Source: Caulobacter sp. Root1455 (GTDB lineage: Bacteria; Pseudomonadota; Alphaproteobacteria; Caulobacterales; Caulobacteraceae). From it: a stretch of DNA of 64,000 nucleotides. The notes beneath the pieces were generated by a model. It worked only from the letters and a program-made list of their open reading frames with translations. It ran no database searches and was not told the DNA's origin. Positions 38,989-48,017 of the stretch are shown here, piece after piece. Numbering within the stretch: the stretch's first letter is position 1; every line of letters begins with the position of its first letter. The stretch covers positions 62,001 to 126,000 of the forward strand of contig NZ_LMFQ01000020.1 in NCBI RefSeq assembly GCF_001426905.1, read 5' to 3'. The position numbers and the translations under genes were made by a program.

Positions 38989-40380
38989 CTACTTCTTCTC
39001 GATCGGCGGGCCCTTGCCGGCCGCGGCGGCGGCCTTGGCGGTGACTTCGGCGATCTTGGCGGCCGGCTTGGGCAGTTTCGGCACCGACTGGACCGAGCCG
39101 GCCTGCAGCACGGCGATCGCGCGCTGCAGCTGGAAGTCGCCCTTCTTCTCGTCGAAACCGGCGGGCGGGGCCTCGGCGGGCGTGTGGACGCCCTGGCGGC
39201 TTTTGCCCTCGTCGGCGTTCAGCGCGTTCTTGAAGCTGGCCTCGCTGAACCACACGCGGTTGGCGATGTCCTGGGCCTGGTCCTTGGTCTGGGCCACTTC
39301 CAGGTCGGGCGCGATGCCGGTCTTCTGGATCGAGCGGCCCGACGGGGTGAAGTAGCGGGCCGTGGTCAGCTTCAGGGCGCCGTCGGCCCCGCCGCGCAGC
39401 GGGATCACCGTCTGCACCGAGCCCTTGCCGAAGCTGGTGATGCCCACCAGTTCGGCGCGATGGCGGTCCTGGAGCGCGCCGGCGACGATTTCAGCCGCTG
39501 ACGCGGAGCCTTGGTTGATCAGCACCACCACCGGCAGGCCGTTCAGCAGGTCGCCGGGCTTGGCGTTGTAGCGTTGGATGTCGCGCGGGTCGCGGCCGCG
39601 CTGGCTGACCACCTCGCCGCCGTCCAGGAACACGTCCGAGACGCCCACGGCCTGGTCGAGCAGGCCGCCGGGATTGTTGCGCAGGTCGAAGATCAGCCCC
39701 TTCATGTTGGGGTTCTTGGCCTTCAGGTCGGTGATCGCCGTGGTCAGGGCGTCGGTGGCCTTCTCGTTGAAGCCGGGCAGGCGCACATAGCCGTAGTCGC
39801 CTTCCATCCGGGCGATGGCGGCCTTGGGCTTGATGATCTCGCGCGTCAGCTTGACGTCGAACGGGTCGGTCTTGTCGCGGGCGATGGTCAGGGTGACGGA
39901 CTCGCCGGCCGGGCCGCGCATCTGCTTGACCGCCTCGTTGACGGTCAGGCCCAGCACCGACTGGCCGTTGACCGAGGTGATGTAGTCGCCGGCCTGGATG
40001 CCGGCCCGCGAGGCGGGCGTGCCGTCCATCGGCGAGATCACCTTGACCACGCCGTCCTCGCTGGTGACCTCGATGCCCAGTCCGCCGTATTCGCCGCGGG
40101 TGGTGTCCTGCATGTCCTCGAAGCTGTCGGGCGACAGGTAGCCCGAATGCGGATCCAGGCTGGTCAGCATGCCGTCCAGCGCCGCCTCGATCAGCTTCTT
40201 GTTGTCGACCTCGGAGACGTACTGGGCGTCGACCGTCTGCAGGACGTCGCCGAACAGCTCCAGCATCTTGTAGGTCTGGCCCTTGGTCGAACTGGTCGCC
40301 TGGGCGATGGGGCTGACATAGGCCATGGTCCCCGCGCCGAGGACGAAGGCCGAAACACCGATGAGCAGGTACTTGCGCAT
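38989..40380 (-). CDS. C-terminal processing peptidase, S41 family
   Basis: A 463-residue periplasmic serine protease. One N-terminal membrane anchor or signal segment (KYLLIGVSAFVLGAGTMAYV) precedes a PDZ domain (about 90-170, EYGGLGIEVTSEDGVVKVISP, SVNGQSV). The S41 core follows, with Ser in LINQGSASAAEIVAGALQD and Lys in SFGKGSVQTVIPL. A Lys/Ala/Pro tail of about 40 residues ends the protein. It forms the usual pair with the EnvC-type gene just upstream. ATG 40380 is chosen; a frame to 40449 adds a repeat-derived segment. Confidence 0.94.
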   Translation of the reverse strand: MRKYLLIGVSAFVLGAGTMAYVSPIAQATSSTKGQTYKMLELFGDVLQTVDAQYVSEVDNKKLIEAALDGMLTSLDPHSGYLSPDSFEDMQDTTRGEYGGLGIEVTSEDGVVKVISPMDGTPASRAGIQAGDYITSVNGQSVLGLTVNEAVKQMRGPAGESVTLTIARDKTDPFDVKLTREIIKPKAAIARMEGDYGYVRLPGFNEKATDALTTAITDLKAKNPNMKGLIFDLRNNPGGLLDQAVGVSDVFLDGGEVVSQRGRDPRDIQRYNAKPGDLLNGLPVVVLINQGSASAAEIVAGALQDRHRAELVGITSFGKGSVQTVIPLRGGADGALKLTTARYFTPSGRSIQKTGIAPDLEVAQTKDQAQDIANRVWFSEASFKNALNADEGKSRQGVHTPAEAPPAGFDEKKGDFQLQRAIAVLQAGSVQSVPKLPKPAAKIAEVTAKAAAAAGKGPPIEKK

Positions 40381-40407
40381 GTGGCCTGGAAGGCTCCCTG
40401 ACGACGC

Positions 40408-40457
40408 GAAGCGTCGCATTAAACTTTTTTCGACGCCGAAGCGTCGCATTCAAACTT
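40408..40457. repeat. Short direct repeat upstream of ctpA
   Basis: GAAGCGTCGCATT followed by (C)AAACTT occurs at 40408-40426 and again at 40438-40457, with a 30-base period. It is in the envC-ctpA gap and may be a regulatory site or a replication-slippage scar. Confidence 0.5.
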
Positions 40458-40523
40458 ATCGCTCCGCCCGTTACTGAGGCCGAGCTTTGTTCATTTGACG
40501 GCCATCATCGCTGAAAAAGCCGT

Positions 40524-41597
40524 TTACCGCGATCCCTGTTTCAACCAACGCTCAGGATCGACGGGGGCGCCATCTTCCCTGACCTCGAAATAGAGTTCTG
40601 GCTCCGAAGATCCATGGTCCGCCATCCGGCCAACGGTCGCGCCGGGTGCGACAGATTGTCCGGGTCCGACGGAAACCTCGTCCATTCCCGCCAGCACCAG
40701 ATGGTAGGCGCCCTGGGCGCGCAGGATCAAGACCGTGCCCCAGCCGTTCAGCGGTCCGGCGTATTCGACCACGGCGGCGGCGGGACTGGCCACGACGTGA
40801 CCTTTTTCCGTGCGGATCGTCAGGCCGGCCGCGCGGCCGCCGGCCGGCATCACCTGGCCGAAGCGCCGGGCCAGCGGTCCGGGGGCGGGCGATCTCAGGC
40901 TCAGCGGGCCGGTCGCCGGCTTGGGCGACAGGGCGTCGGTCAGCGCCCCCAGCGTGCCCTGGTCGTCGCCGGTCAGGGCCTCCTGGGCGTAGGCGCGCTC
41001 GAGCTGGGTCTTCTCGACGATCATCCGTTCCAGCTCGCCCTTGCGGTCGGCGACCAGGCTTTCGGCGGTGAACAGCTGCTCGGAGGCGGCCGCGGCCTCG
41101 CGGCGCAGGGCGGCGACGGCGCGGGCCTGGCGGGCGTAGCCGTCGGCGCGGGCCTGCAGCTCGGGGGTCATGGCGCGGATCAGGATCGCGGCCCGCACCG
41201 CGTCGCGGGCGTCGCCGGGGCTGACCAGCAGGGCCGGCGGCGGATCGCGGCGGAAGAGCTGCAGGGCGCTGAGCAGCCGGGCCAGCTGGCCCCGGTCGCG
41301 GCCCAGCTCGGCGGTCAGGGCCGACTCGCGCTGGTGCAGGGCCTCCAGCCGGGCGCGCTTGAGGTCGACGTCGTCGCCTGCGTCGACCCGCTGGCGGCCC
41401 AGGGCGTCCAGCTCGCCGCGCAGGTCGACGATCTCGCGGCGGGTCTCGGCGGCGGCCTGCTCGTCCCGGGCTTTCTGGCTTGTGGGGGCTTTCGGACTGA
41501 TCGACCCGCGCTGGCCGACCTGGGCCGCGACGAGGCCGCCCGCGCCCAGCAGGGCGACCAGGAGGCTGGCGGTGATCAGGACGACGCGACGCGACAT
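40524..41597 (-). CDS. EnvC-like murein hydrolase activator (LytM fold)
   Basis: A 357-residue exported protein. An N-terminal signal or anchor (RRVVLITASLLVALLGAGGLVAA) precedes a long coiled coil (about 45-235, heptads such as RREIVDLRGELDALGRQRVD). A C-terminal LytM domain follows: RFGQVMPAGGRAAGLTIRTEKGHVVASPAAAVVEYAGPLNGWGTVLILR and later LYFEVREDGAPVDPERWL. The metal-binding histidines of true M23 peptidases are missing (GHV and the late YFEVRE are altered), as in EnvC, which activates amidases instead of cutting. It is probably needed for septal cell-wall splitting. Confidence 0.9.
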   Translation of the reverse strand: MSRRVVLITASLLVALLGAGGLVAAQVGQRGSISPKAPTSQKARDEQAAAETRREIVDLRGELDALGRQRVDAGDDVDLKRARLEALHQRESALTAELGRDRGQLARLLSALQLFRRDPPPALLVSPGDARDAVRAAILIRAMTPELQARADGYARQARAVAALRREAAAASEQLFTAESLVADRKGELERMIVEKTQLERAYAQEALTGDDQGTLGALTDALSPKPATGPLSLRSPAPGPLARRFGQVMPAGGRAAGLTIRTEKGHVVASPAAAVVEYAGPLNGWGTVLILRAQGAYHLVLAGMDEVSVGPGQSVAPGATVGRMADHGSSEPELYFEVREDGAPVDPERWLKQGSR

Positions 41598-41662
41598 GGG
41601 GCGATCAATGCCTGCATTGAGTTTCAGCGACAACCCAAACCCATCCCCCACCGGTCGTCATC

Positions 41663-41816
41663 CTCTCACTGCCCGTCATCCTCGGACTTGTTCCGAGGAC
41701 CCCTGTTTCAGCCGAGAGAACGATGGGCCGTAGAGCTGTGAGATTGCGGCCTCGCGCCAACGGGCAGCGCGGCGGGCCTAGGGGTCCTCGGAACAAGTCC
41801 GAGGATGACGGGCGTT
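41663..41816. repeat. Palindromic repeat (GTCATCCTCGGAC family)
   Basis: Left arm CCGTCATCCTCGGACTTG, then TTCCGAGGACCCCTG. Right arm GGGGTCCTCGGAACAAG, then TCCGAGGATGACGGG. The arms face each other about 70 bases apart, between rlmH and the EnvC gene. This is a third palindrome family in the window. Confidence 0.8.
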
Positions 41817-41828
41817 AGGATGCGAACC

Positions 41829-42293
41829 CTAATCCCGGTGGTACGGCGAGCCCGCCAGGATGGTGACGGCGCGATAGACCTGTTCGGCCAGCATGGCGCG
41901 GGCCAGGGCGTGGGGCCAGGTCTGGGGTCCGAAGGCCAGCCTCTCGTCGGCCGCGTCCAGGATCGAGGGATCCAGGCCGTCGGCCCCGCCGATCAGGAAC
42001 ACGATCCTGCGGTGTCCGTCGTCGCGCAGCCGACCCAGGTGCTCGGCGAAGGCCCGGCTGGGCCGCACCTTGCCGTGCTCGTCGCAGGCGACGACGTAGG
42101 CGCCATCCAGGTGCGGACGCAGCACCTCGGCCTCGGCGGCCTTGCCGGGCTTGCGGGCCTCGACCTCGACGATCTCGACCGGTCCCAGCGCCAGGGCGCG
42201 GCCGGACGCGGTGGCCCGGGACGCGTAGTCCACGGCCAGCTGCGCCTCGACCATGCGGCCGAGCCTTCCGACGGTGAGGAGGGTGATCTTCAT
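41829..42293 (-). CDS. rlmH: 23S rRNA (pseudouridine1915-N3)-methyltransferase
   Basis: A 154-residue SPOUT methyltransferase (trefoil knot). The start MKITLLTVGRLG is typical. The knot motifs are IVFLIGGADGLDPSIL and the C-terminal LARAMLAEQVYRAVTILAGSPYHRD. Its usual neighbour is rsfS, just upstream here. ATG 42293 fixes the start; the frame to 42350 is from a repeat region. Confidence 0.96.
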   Translation of the reverse strand: MKITLLTVGRLGRMVEAQLAVDYASRATASGRALALGPVEIVEVEARKPGKAAEAEVLRPHLDGAYVVACDEHGKVRPSRAFAEHLGRLRDDGHRRIVFLIGGADGLDPSILDAADERLAFGPQTWPHALARAMLAEQVYRAVTILAGSPYHRD

Positions 42294-42363
42294 CAAGGCC
42301 CTGCGTTGAAACCCCGTGTCCCCCGGATCGGCTAAGCCGATCCGAAGCAAGAATGGGCGACCA

Positions 42364-42438
42364 GCTCAGGATGAGGTTTCAAGGGTGACGCAGACTATAA
42401 ATAGCCCTCATCCCGAGCTTGTCGAAGGACGAGGGCGG
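42364..42438. repeat. Palindromic repeat, second copy of the CTCGTCCTTCGACAA family
   Basis: The right arm CCTCATCCCGAGCTTGTCGA is followed by AGGACGAGG, and the left arm is shortened (CTCAGGATGAGG). It lies between rsfS and rlmH. Confidence 0.75.
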
Positions 42439-42450
42439 CCCCGCGAACGC

Positions 42451-42924
42451 CTAGTTCGACGCCATCCGGTGCGGCGCGTCGACGGCCCAGATCTTCTCGA
42501 TGTTGTAGAACGAGCGGACTTCGGGGCGGAACAGGTGGACCACCACGTCGCCGGCGTCGATCAGCACCCAGTCGCAGTGCGGCAGGCCTTCGACCCGCGC
42601 CTTGCCGAAGCCGCTCTCCTTGAGCGCCCGGATGATGTGGTCGGCCAGGGCGCCGACGTGACGATGCGAACGGCCGGACGCCACGATCAGGCTGTCGGCG
42701 ACCGAGCTCTTGTCCGTCAGGTCGATGTGGACGATGTCCTGGGCCTTGTCGTCGTCGAGACGCGACAGGATCAGGGTCTCGAGCGCCTTGATACTCAGGT
42801 CCAGCTCGGACTCGTTCTTGGTCGAGGTTTCGGGGGAAACCGTTCCCTCGTGCGCCTGGGGCGCGGGGTCGCTACGCAGCGGAAATGCTCCTTGATGGGG
42901 TTCGCGCAATAGCTCCCATAGCAT
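42451..42924 (-). CDS. rsfS: Ribosomal silencing factor
   Basis: A 157-residue protein of the RsfS/Iojap family, which binds L14 and blocks subunit joining in starvation. The core is KAQDIVHIDLTDKSSVADSLIVASGRSHRHVGALADHII, then GLPHCDWVLIDAGDVVVHLFRPEVRSFYNIEKIWA. It has a roughly 40-residue N-terminal extension before the helix LSIKALETLIL. The true start may be nearer the helix; ATG 42924 is the only strong start in the open frame. Confidence 0.93.
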   Translation of the reverse strand: MLWELLREPHQGAFPLRSDPAPQAHEGTVSPETSTKNESELDLSIKALETLILSRLDDDKAQDIVHIDLTDKSSVADSLIVASGRSHRHVGALADHIIRALKESGFGKARVEGLPHCDWVLIDAGDVVVHLFRPEVRSFYNIEKIWAVDAPHRMASN

Positions 42925-43148
42925 GGAAGACTCGAAAAGATGAGGGGGAACGTGGACGTGCGCGATTTCGACGGCCTCGCGCGTTCGCCGAGGTCCGTCG
43001 ACGAACGCGCTATCGATGGCTTTTCGCCGAGCGCTCGCCGACTCCGAGTCTCTAAAATGTTCTCTTTATGTTCACGTTGCGACCGAATCTGGCGTGGCTC
43101 TCGGCGATCCTGTCCTGGTCAAATTCCACACCAACGAGGACATTCGAA

Positions 43149-44252
43149 ATGCCTACCGAAACCTTCGGCCTGATCCGCCACGACATGAGCCCCAACGGGG
43201 ACGTCCAGGGCTCGCCCCGCGCGTTCTCGGGGACCGTCACGACCGCTCGCGACGCGAACGAGATCGCCTCCAACTGCGACGTGAACTTCTTCGCCAGGAC
43301 CAATCGCGACACCCACAACGACTTCTTCAACGGCCTGCGCTACGACCTGATCGCCGACGGCTCCAACAACACCGGCGCCCGTCAGGCCGTGTTCGGCAGC
43401 TTCCAGATGGACCAGCCGACCTCGACGTCGAACCTGAACCGCAACTATGTAGGCGTCACCGGCTTCGGGACGGCCTTCAGCTCGGACAACGGCACGGGCC
43501 TGGCCGTGACGACCGCCAAGGGCGCCTTGTTCGGGATGTCGGCCGCCGCCTACATGGGCGCCGGGGCCACCAACTGGCTCAACGTCTCGGCCATCGAGGC
43601 GGACGTCTTCTCCTACGCCGGCTCGAGCTACGCCTATGCCAGCGCGGCCAGCCTGATCTCGGGCCTTCACCACGCCGCGGCGATCGTCGACGCCGCGTGC
43701 TGGATTGGCGCCCAGGGCGGGGCCGTGGGCTGGCGCTACGGCGTGCTGTTCACCGACCGCAGCGGAAGCGATCCCGTCGGGAGCTCCACCACCCTGTTCG
43801 GCAGCGAATGGGCGGCGGGCGGGCCGCGACAGGTCGCCAACGGCGTGGATCTGCGCGGCTTCACCTTCTCCGACGCCGCCTTCGCCGCCCCCAACTTCAA
43901 GGTCGACGTCAACGGCAACGTCCAGATCACCGGGGTGTCGTCCCAGATTGAGCTGGGCTCCAAGACGGTCGCCGGCAACGCCCTGGTCGACTTCAACTCG
44001 TCGGGCAACGGCAACGACTTCGACGTCCGACTGATCGCCGGCGGCGGCACGACCACCAGCGGGCGCGGCCACCTGACCGCCATCGCCGAGAGCTTCTATG
44101 TGGGTGGACACCTGACGTTCCAGCCTTCGTCGAACCCGACCTTGGTCAATGCTGGCGACATGACGTTCGAGATCGCCGACAACACCCACCTGAGGCTCTG
44201 GCTCAAGGGGGGCGACGGCGTCGCGCGGTCGGTGACCCTCGCGCTGGCCTAG
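43149..44252 (+). CDS. Phage tail-fibre-like protein of unknown function
   Basis: A 367-residue protein rich in Gly, Ser, Asn and Thr, with no signal peptide. The body is made of repeating short strands such as GVTGFGTAFSSDNGTGLAVTTAKGALFGMSAAAY. The middle, FKVDVNGNVQITGVSSQIELGSKTVAGNALVDFNSSGNGNDFDVRLIAGGGT, is a pattern common in phage and GTA tail fibres or beta-helix proteins. It ends HLRLWLKGGDGVARSVTLALA. The ribosome-binding site GAGGA fixes ATG 43149. It stands alone between rsfS and nadD, opposite in direction, with no other phage gene nearby. This may be a relic or a recruited tail protein. Confidence 0.6.
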   Translation: MPTETFGLIRHDMSPNGDVQGSPRAFSGTVTTARDANEIASNCDVNFFARTNRDTHNDFFNGLRYDLIADGSNNTGARQAVFGSFQMDQPTSTSNLNRNYVGVTGFGTAFSSDNGTGLAVTTAKGALFGMSAAAYMGAGATNWLNVSAIEADVFSYAGSSYAYASAASLISGLHHAAAIVDAACWIGAQGGAVGWRYGVLFTDRSGSDPVGSSTTLFGSEWAAGGPRQVANGVDLRGFTFSDAAFAAPNFKVDVNGNVQITGVSSQIELGSKTVAGNALVDFNSSGNGNDFDVRLIAGGGTTTSGRGHLTAIAESFYVGGHLTFQPSSNPTLVNAGDMTFEIADNTHLRLWLKGGDGVARSVTLALA

Positions 44253-44286
44253 AGGCGGGCTCGCCGCTCTCGAGCGGAGCGGCGAG

Positions 44287-44856
44287 CTACCCCTTCGTCT
44301 GCCGTCCGCGCAGGGCCGTCGACGAGGCGAAGTTCAGCGGGCCGGTCAGGTAGACCCAGGCCGGGGCGGTGGCGTCGGCCAGGATCGCCGCGGCGCTGGC
44401 GGGCCGGCGGGCCCAGGCGAAGCGGCGGGCGGCCGGCGAGGTGCGGGCCTTCAGGGCGATCCAGGGCCGCGAGATCACCGCCACCGGAACCTCGCGCATG
44501 ATCTGAGTCCAGCCCCGCCAGCGATGGAAGGTGGCCAGGCTGTCGGCGCCCATCACCCAGACGAACTTCACGCCCGGATAGCGGGCCCGCAGCACCCGCA
44601 GGGTGTCGATGGTATATTGCGAGCCCAGCCGCGTCTCGGCGTCGGAGACGATCATGCCGCCGCCCCGCGCCCAGCGGCGCGCCCCGGCCATGCGCTCGAC
44701 CAGGGGCCGGGTCTCGTGCGCCGACTTCAGCGGGTTCTGCGGCGAGACCAGCCAGATCACCCGGTCCAGCTCCAGGCGTCGAAGCGCCGTCTCGGCGACG
44801 TGGGCGTGGCCCTCGTGCGCCGGGTTGAAGCTGCCGCCGAACAACCCGACGCGCAT
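44287..44856 (-). CDS. nadD: Nicotinate-nucleotide adenylyltransferase
   Basis: A 189-residue nucleotidyltransferase for NAD synthesis. The start MRVGLFGGSFNPAHEGHAHVAE contains the (H/T)xGH motif as HEGH. Later come VIWLVSPQNPLK, KFVWVMGADSLATFHRWRGW and VISRP. The start ATG 44856 follows CTGGAG; a longer frame would overlap proA. The ending lacks the usual ISST-type motif and is Arg/Thr-rich. It follows proA by 49 bases. Confidence 0.95.
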   Translation of the reverse strand: MRVGLFGGSFNPAHEGHAHVAETALRRLELDRVIWLVSPQNPLKSAHETRPLVERMAGARRWARGGGMIVSDAETRLGSQYTIDTLRVLRARYPGVKFVWVMGADSLATFHRWRGWTQIMREVPVAVISRPWIALKARTSPAARRFAWARRPASAAAILADATAPAWVYLTGPLNFASSTALRGRQTKG

Positions 44857-44905
44857 GCCCGGCTCCAGATGGAGCCCAAGACGCTGCGCGGCGGGCCGGC
44901 CGGCC

Positions 44906-46180
44906 TCAGGGACGAGTCTGGCCGGTCCCGCGAACCACATATTTGAATGTCGTCAGTTGCTCGGCCCCGACCGGACCGCGGGCATGGAGTTTGTCGGTGG
45001 CGATGCCGATCTCGGCCCCGAAGCCGAACTCGCCGCCGTCGGCGAACTGGGTCGAGGCGTTGACCAGCACGATGGCGCTGTCGACCAGGGCGACGAACCG
45101 CTCGGCGGCCGCCGCGTCTTCCGTGACGATCGCGTCGGTGTGGCCCGAGCCGTAGGCGGCGATGTGGGCGGCCGCGCCCTCCACCCCGTCGACCACGGCC
45201 ACCGAGATCACCGGCGCCAGATATTCGGTCGACCAGTCGGCCTCTACGGCCGCTTTCATCGTGGGCTCGATGGCCCGCGAGAGACCGTCGCCGCGCAGCT
45301 CGCAGCCGGCCTTGATCAGGGCGTCGGCGATGGTCGGCAGCAGCTTGTCGGCGATCGCGCGGTCGACGAGCAGCGTCTCGGCCGCGCCGCACACCGACAC
45401 CCGGCGCATCTTGGCGTTCAGCACGATGTCGACGGCCTTCTTGGGGTCGGCCGCCGCGTGGACGAACACGTGGTTCAGGCCCTCCAGGTGGCCCAGCACG
45501 GCCACGCGGGCCTCCCGCTGAACCCGGGCGACCAGGCTCTTGCCGCCCCGGGGGATGATCAGGTCGATCGTGCGGTCCAGCCCGCCCAGGATCGCGCCCA
45601 CCGCGTCGCGGTCGGGGGTGCGGACGATCTGCACCGCGTCGGTCGAGATCCCCGCCGCCTTCAGCCCCTTGGCGATGGCCGCGTGGAGGGCGAGGTTGGA
45701 CTGGATGCATTCGGACCCGCCGCGCAGGATCACCGCGTTGCCCGAGCGCACGCACAGGGCCGCGGCGTCGGCGGTGACGTTGGGCCGGCTCTCGAAGATC
45801 ATGGCGATCACGCCGATCGGGGTGCGCACCCGGGCGATGTCCAGGCCGTTGGGACGCGTCCAGCGGGCGGTCTCGACGCCCAGCGGGTCGGGGATGGCGG
45901 CCACGGCCTCGACCCCGGCGGCGACGCCTTCCAGGCGCTCGGCGTTCAGCATCAGCCGCTCGACCATCGGCGCGGTCAGGCCGCCGGCCCCGGCCTTTTC
46001 AAGGTCGCGGGCGTTGGCGGCCAGGATGGCGGGCGCGTCGGCGCGGATGGCGGCGGCCATGGCGCGCAGGGCGGCGGTGCGCTGGTCCGGCGTGGCCACG
46101 CGCAGGGCCTGCGCCCCGTGCCGAGCCGCCTGTCCCATCGCCGTCATCGTCGCCTGCAAGCTCATGCCCGCGTCGTCCAT
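44906..46180 (-). CDS. proA: Gamma-glutamyl phosphate reductase
   Basis: A 424-residue aldehyde dehydrogenase-fold enzyme, second step of proline synthesis. The catalytic Cys is in MRRVSVCGAAETLL. Other motifs are VIAMIFESRPNVTADAAALC, ILRGGSECIQSN, LIIPRGGKSLVARVQ and VLVNASTQFADGGEFGFGAEIGIATDKLHARGPVG. It starts ATG 46180 with GGAAGG upstream. Its partner proB is seven kilobases away at 53472-54605, separated by inserted genes. Confidence 0.97.
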   Translation of the reverse strand: MDDAGMSLQATMTAMGQAARHGAQALRVATPDQRTAALRAMAAAIRADAPAILAANARDLEKAGAGGLTAPMVERLMLNAERLEGVAAGVEAVAAIPDPLGVETARWTRPNGLDIARVRTPIGVIAMIFESRPNVTADAAALCVRSGNAVILRGGSECIQSNLALHAAIAKGLKAAGISTDAVQIVRTPDRDAVGAILGGLDRTIDLIIPRGGKSLVARVQREARVAVLGHLEGLNHVFVHAAADPKKAVDIVLNAKMRRVSVCGAAETLLVDRAIADKLLPTIADALIKAGCELRGDGLSRAIEPTMKAAVEADWSTEYLAPVISVAVVDGVEGAAAHIAAYGSGHTDAIVTEDAAAAERFVALVDSAIVLVNASTQFADGGEFGFGAEIGIATDKLHARGPVGAEQLTTFKYVVRGTGQTRP

Positions 46181-46285
46181 GCCATCCTTCCGATCCCGGA
46201 TATGCTCAGAGTGAGGCTTACCTAGGCGCTTTGGGGCGTGTGGGGAATGGGGAAAGGGTGGTGGGGGTGTTAGCGGGGCTGGGGG

Positions 46286-47194
46286 TTAAGGGTGGCGAAG
46301 CCAGGTATAGACCTTGGCATGGGGGACAAAGGGGTAGGTCATCTGACTTTGCCACGTGTCCATCCGCATCAGTTCCCGGGCGCCCGGAGCGATCAACTGC
46401 AGAACGATGGCGATCACGCATAGGGTTCTGCGCCTTGTCGCATGAGCCGCCCACATGGCGGCCAGGCCGCAGGCGCCGACTACGCACTCGACGACGCTGA
46501 AGGCGAACCAGATGTCGAAAAGGCCAAAAACACGCGGCATTGAAACGATCTGGGCGCTGCCGATCAGCCGAAGCGCCATGAACAGGCTAACGAGGCACAC
46601 CAGCAGCAGCCAGGCGCGTGATTGACCGCGAAAAGCGTGGGCTGAGAGTCGGGGGCTTTCGCCGTCGCGACGCGTGAGGGCGCGACGGATTATGTGACCG
46701 CCATAGACGAAAGCCGTAAGTCCAACCAGGAGCCCAATGACCGGCGGCCAGGGCAATGGAATGGGTGATAGGGACTGCTCGTAGAGAAACGAAAGTTGCC
46801 GACGCGTGGCGGCGATTTCCACGCCTTCGACGCTGAGCGTGCCGCGGTATGCGCCATAGGCGCCCTTCGGATCGGCGTGAAATGTGCCCGACGCGTGGAC
46901 GTAGTGGCGAGCTAGCGAACGCCGAGCGCTTCGGTCCATCCTGGGGACGCTGAACCAGACGCCGTTCTGAGTTTGGAACGCGTCGAAATCGTCCTTACCC
47001 ACATAGAGAGCGTCACCCTCGAGTTCGAGGTTCAGGTAACCGGAGGTTTCGACATGGCGGCCGTCATAGAGTGACGGGTTCGCGATGATCGCGACCAGTG
47101 GAACTCGATCGTCGGGAGAAGGTTCGGACGGCGCGGGCAGCGTGGCCGCCCCCATCTGTGTCAGCGCCAGAAGCGCTATCAGCCAAGCTTTCAT
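46286..47194 (-). CDS. Membrane protein of unknown function with an N-terminal OB-like domain
   Basis: A 302-residue protein. It has a signal peptide (KAWLIALLALTQMGAATLPA). The soluble part, VPLVAIIANPSLYDGRHVETSGYLNLELEGDALYVGKDDFDAFQTQNGVWFSVP, resembles small OB-type beta domains. Four hydrophobic segments fill the C-terminal half. It ends SQMTYPFVPHAKVYTWLRHP. I cannot name the family. The base composition (for example GATCGGCGTGAAATGTGCCC on the plus strand) is less GC-biased than its neighbours, hinting at horizontal origin. Confidence 0.65.
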   Translation of the reverse strand: MKAWLIALLALTQMGAATLPAPSEPSPDDRVPLVAIIANPSLYDGRHVETSGYLNLELEGDALYVGKDDFDAFQTQNGVWFSVPRMDRSARRSLARHYVHASGTFHADPKGAYGAYRGTLSVEGVEIAATRRQLSFLYEQSLSPIPLPWPPVIGLLVGLTAFVYGGHIIRRALTRRDGESPRLSAHAFRGQSRAWLLLVCLVSLFMALRLIGSAQIVSMPRVFGLFDIWFAFSVVECVVGACGLAAMWAAHATRRRTLCVIAIVLQLIAPGARELMRMDTWQSQMTYPFVPHAKVYTWLRHP

Positions 47195-47268
47195 GTCTGA
47201 GGTCAGCACGGCTTGAGGTGGCGTGCAACGCTCAGGTTCCAGTCAGGCGACCCATCCGCCCCGGATGG

Positions 47269-47385
47269 GGCCGCGCCTTAAAGCCTTGGTGGATCGGAGC
47301 TCTGGCGTCTGGCCGTGTCAAGGACGGCGCGTCGCGCCGCCGCGACGACAGAGCAGGCTCGCCATCAAGGTTTCAAGGCGCGGCC
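47269..47385. repeat. 117-bp element with 24-bp inverted ends
   Basis: The left end GGCCGCGCCTTAAAGCCTTG and GTGG is inverted at the right as CCATCAAGGTTTCAAGGCGC and GGCC, with three mismatches in 24. The size and termini resemble a MITE or a further mobile palindrome; no target duplication is evident. Confidence 0.5.
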
Positions 47386-47430
47386 TCGCCGCTGGCGATG
47401 ACGTCAGGGGCTTTTCCGACAAACGCCCAG

Positions 47431-47580
47431 TCCCTCCCCCTTGTGGGGAGGGTGGCGGCGAAGCCGACGGGTGGGGGATCGGTGCAGGGTGTCGGACGCG
47501 AGACTTTTCTGCCGACTCAGCAGCCCCCCACCCGACCCTGGCGCTGCCAGGGCCGCCCTCCCCGCGAGGGGGAGGGAAGG
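47431..47580. repeat. Palindromic repeat, CCTCCCCC family copy
   Basis: Left half CCCTCCCCCTTGTGGGGAGG, then GTGGCGGCGAAGCC and GACGGGTGGGGG. Right half CCCCCCACCCGACC, then CTGGCGCTGCCAG and CCCTCCCCGCGAGGGGGAGG. Same two-half plan as the other copies. Confidence 0.8.
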
Positions 47581-48017
47581 GGTTTATGCTTGGTGCATAG
47601 CCAACAAACCCCCACGATTTCAACGCGATAAACTTTCTCGACCCGATTTGGTCCTCACCCTCCCAATCGCCCGTATCCTGATCCCACCTCGACGCAAGGA
47701 AAGGGCGCATGGCCAGCGACCGATGCGGCGGCGGGGGGCGATCGAGCGGGAAGCTCTGTCGGCGGCGGGGTTCGCGTGCGTAGGGACCTCGTCAAACCTC
47801 ACGTCTCCAGGGCCGGCCGGGCATGGAACACAGAAACGGCGTGGCGTGAGGGCTGACCTAGCAGCAGGCGTCGCGGGCTTCCGGATAACGACCGCGCGGA
47901 GCGATCGGGCTTCGTCGAAACGGTATTCTTTTTCAAACTCCGGACGATGTCCGGCGCTCCGCGACCCTTTCCATCTCCTCAGCGGCTTGCCGCGTGAGAA
48001 CGAGAAGCCGTGTGTCC

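Noticed and set aside
43149..47194. Prophage remnant around the tail-like gene
   Set aside because: No integrase, capsid, portal or lysis genes; neighbours are conserved housekeeping genes.
47581..48017. Possible structured RNA (tmRNA, RNase P or SRP RNA) in the gene-free stretch
   Set aside because: No tmRNA tag-coding sequence, no RNase P core and no SRP tetraloop motif could be found.
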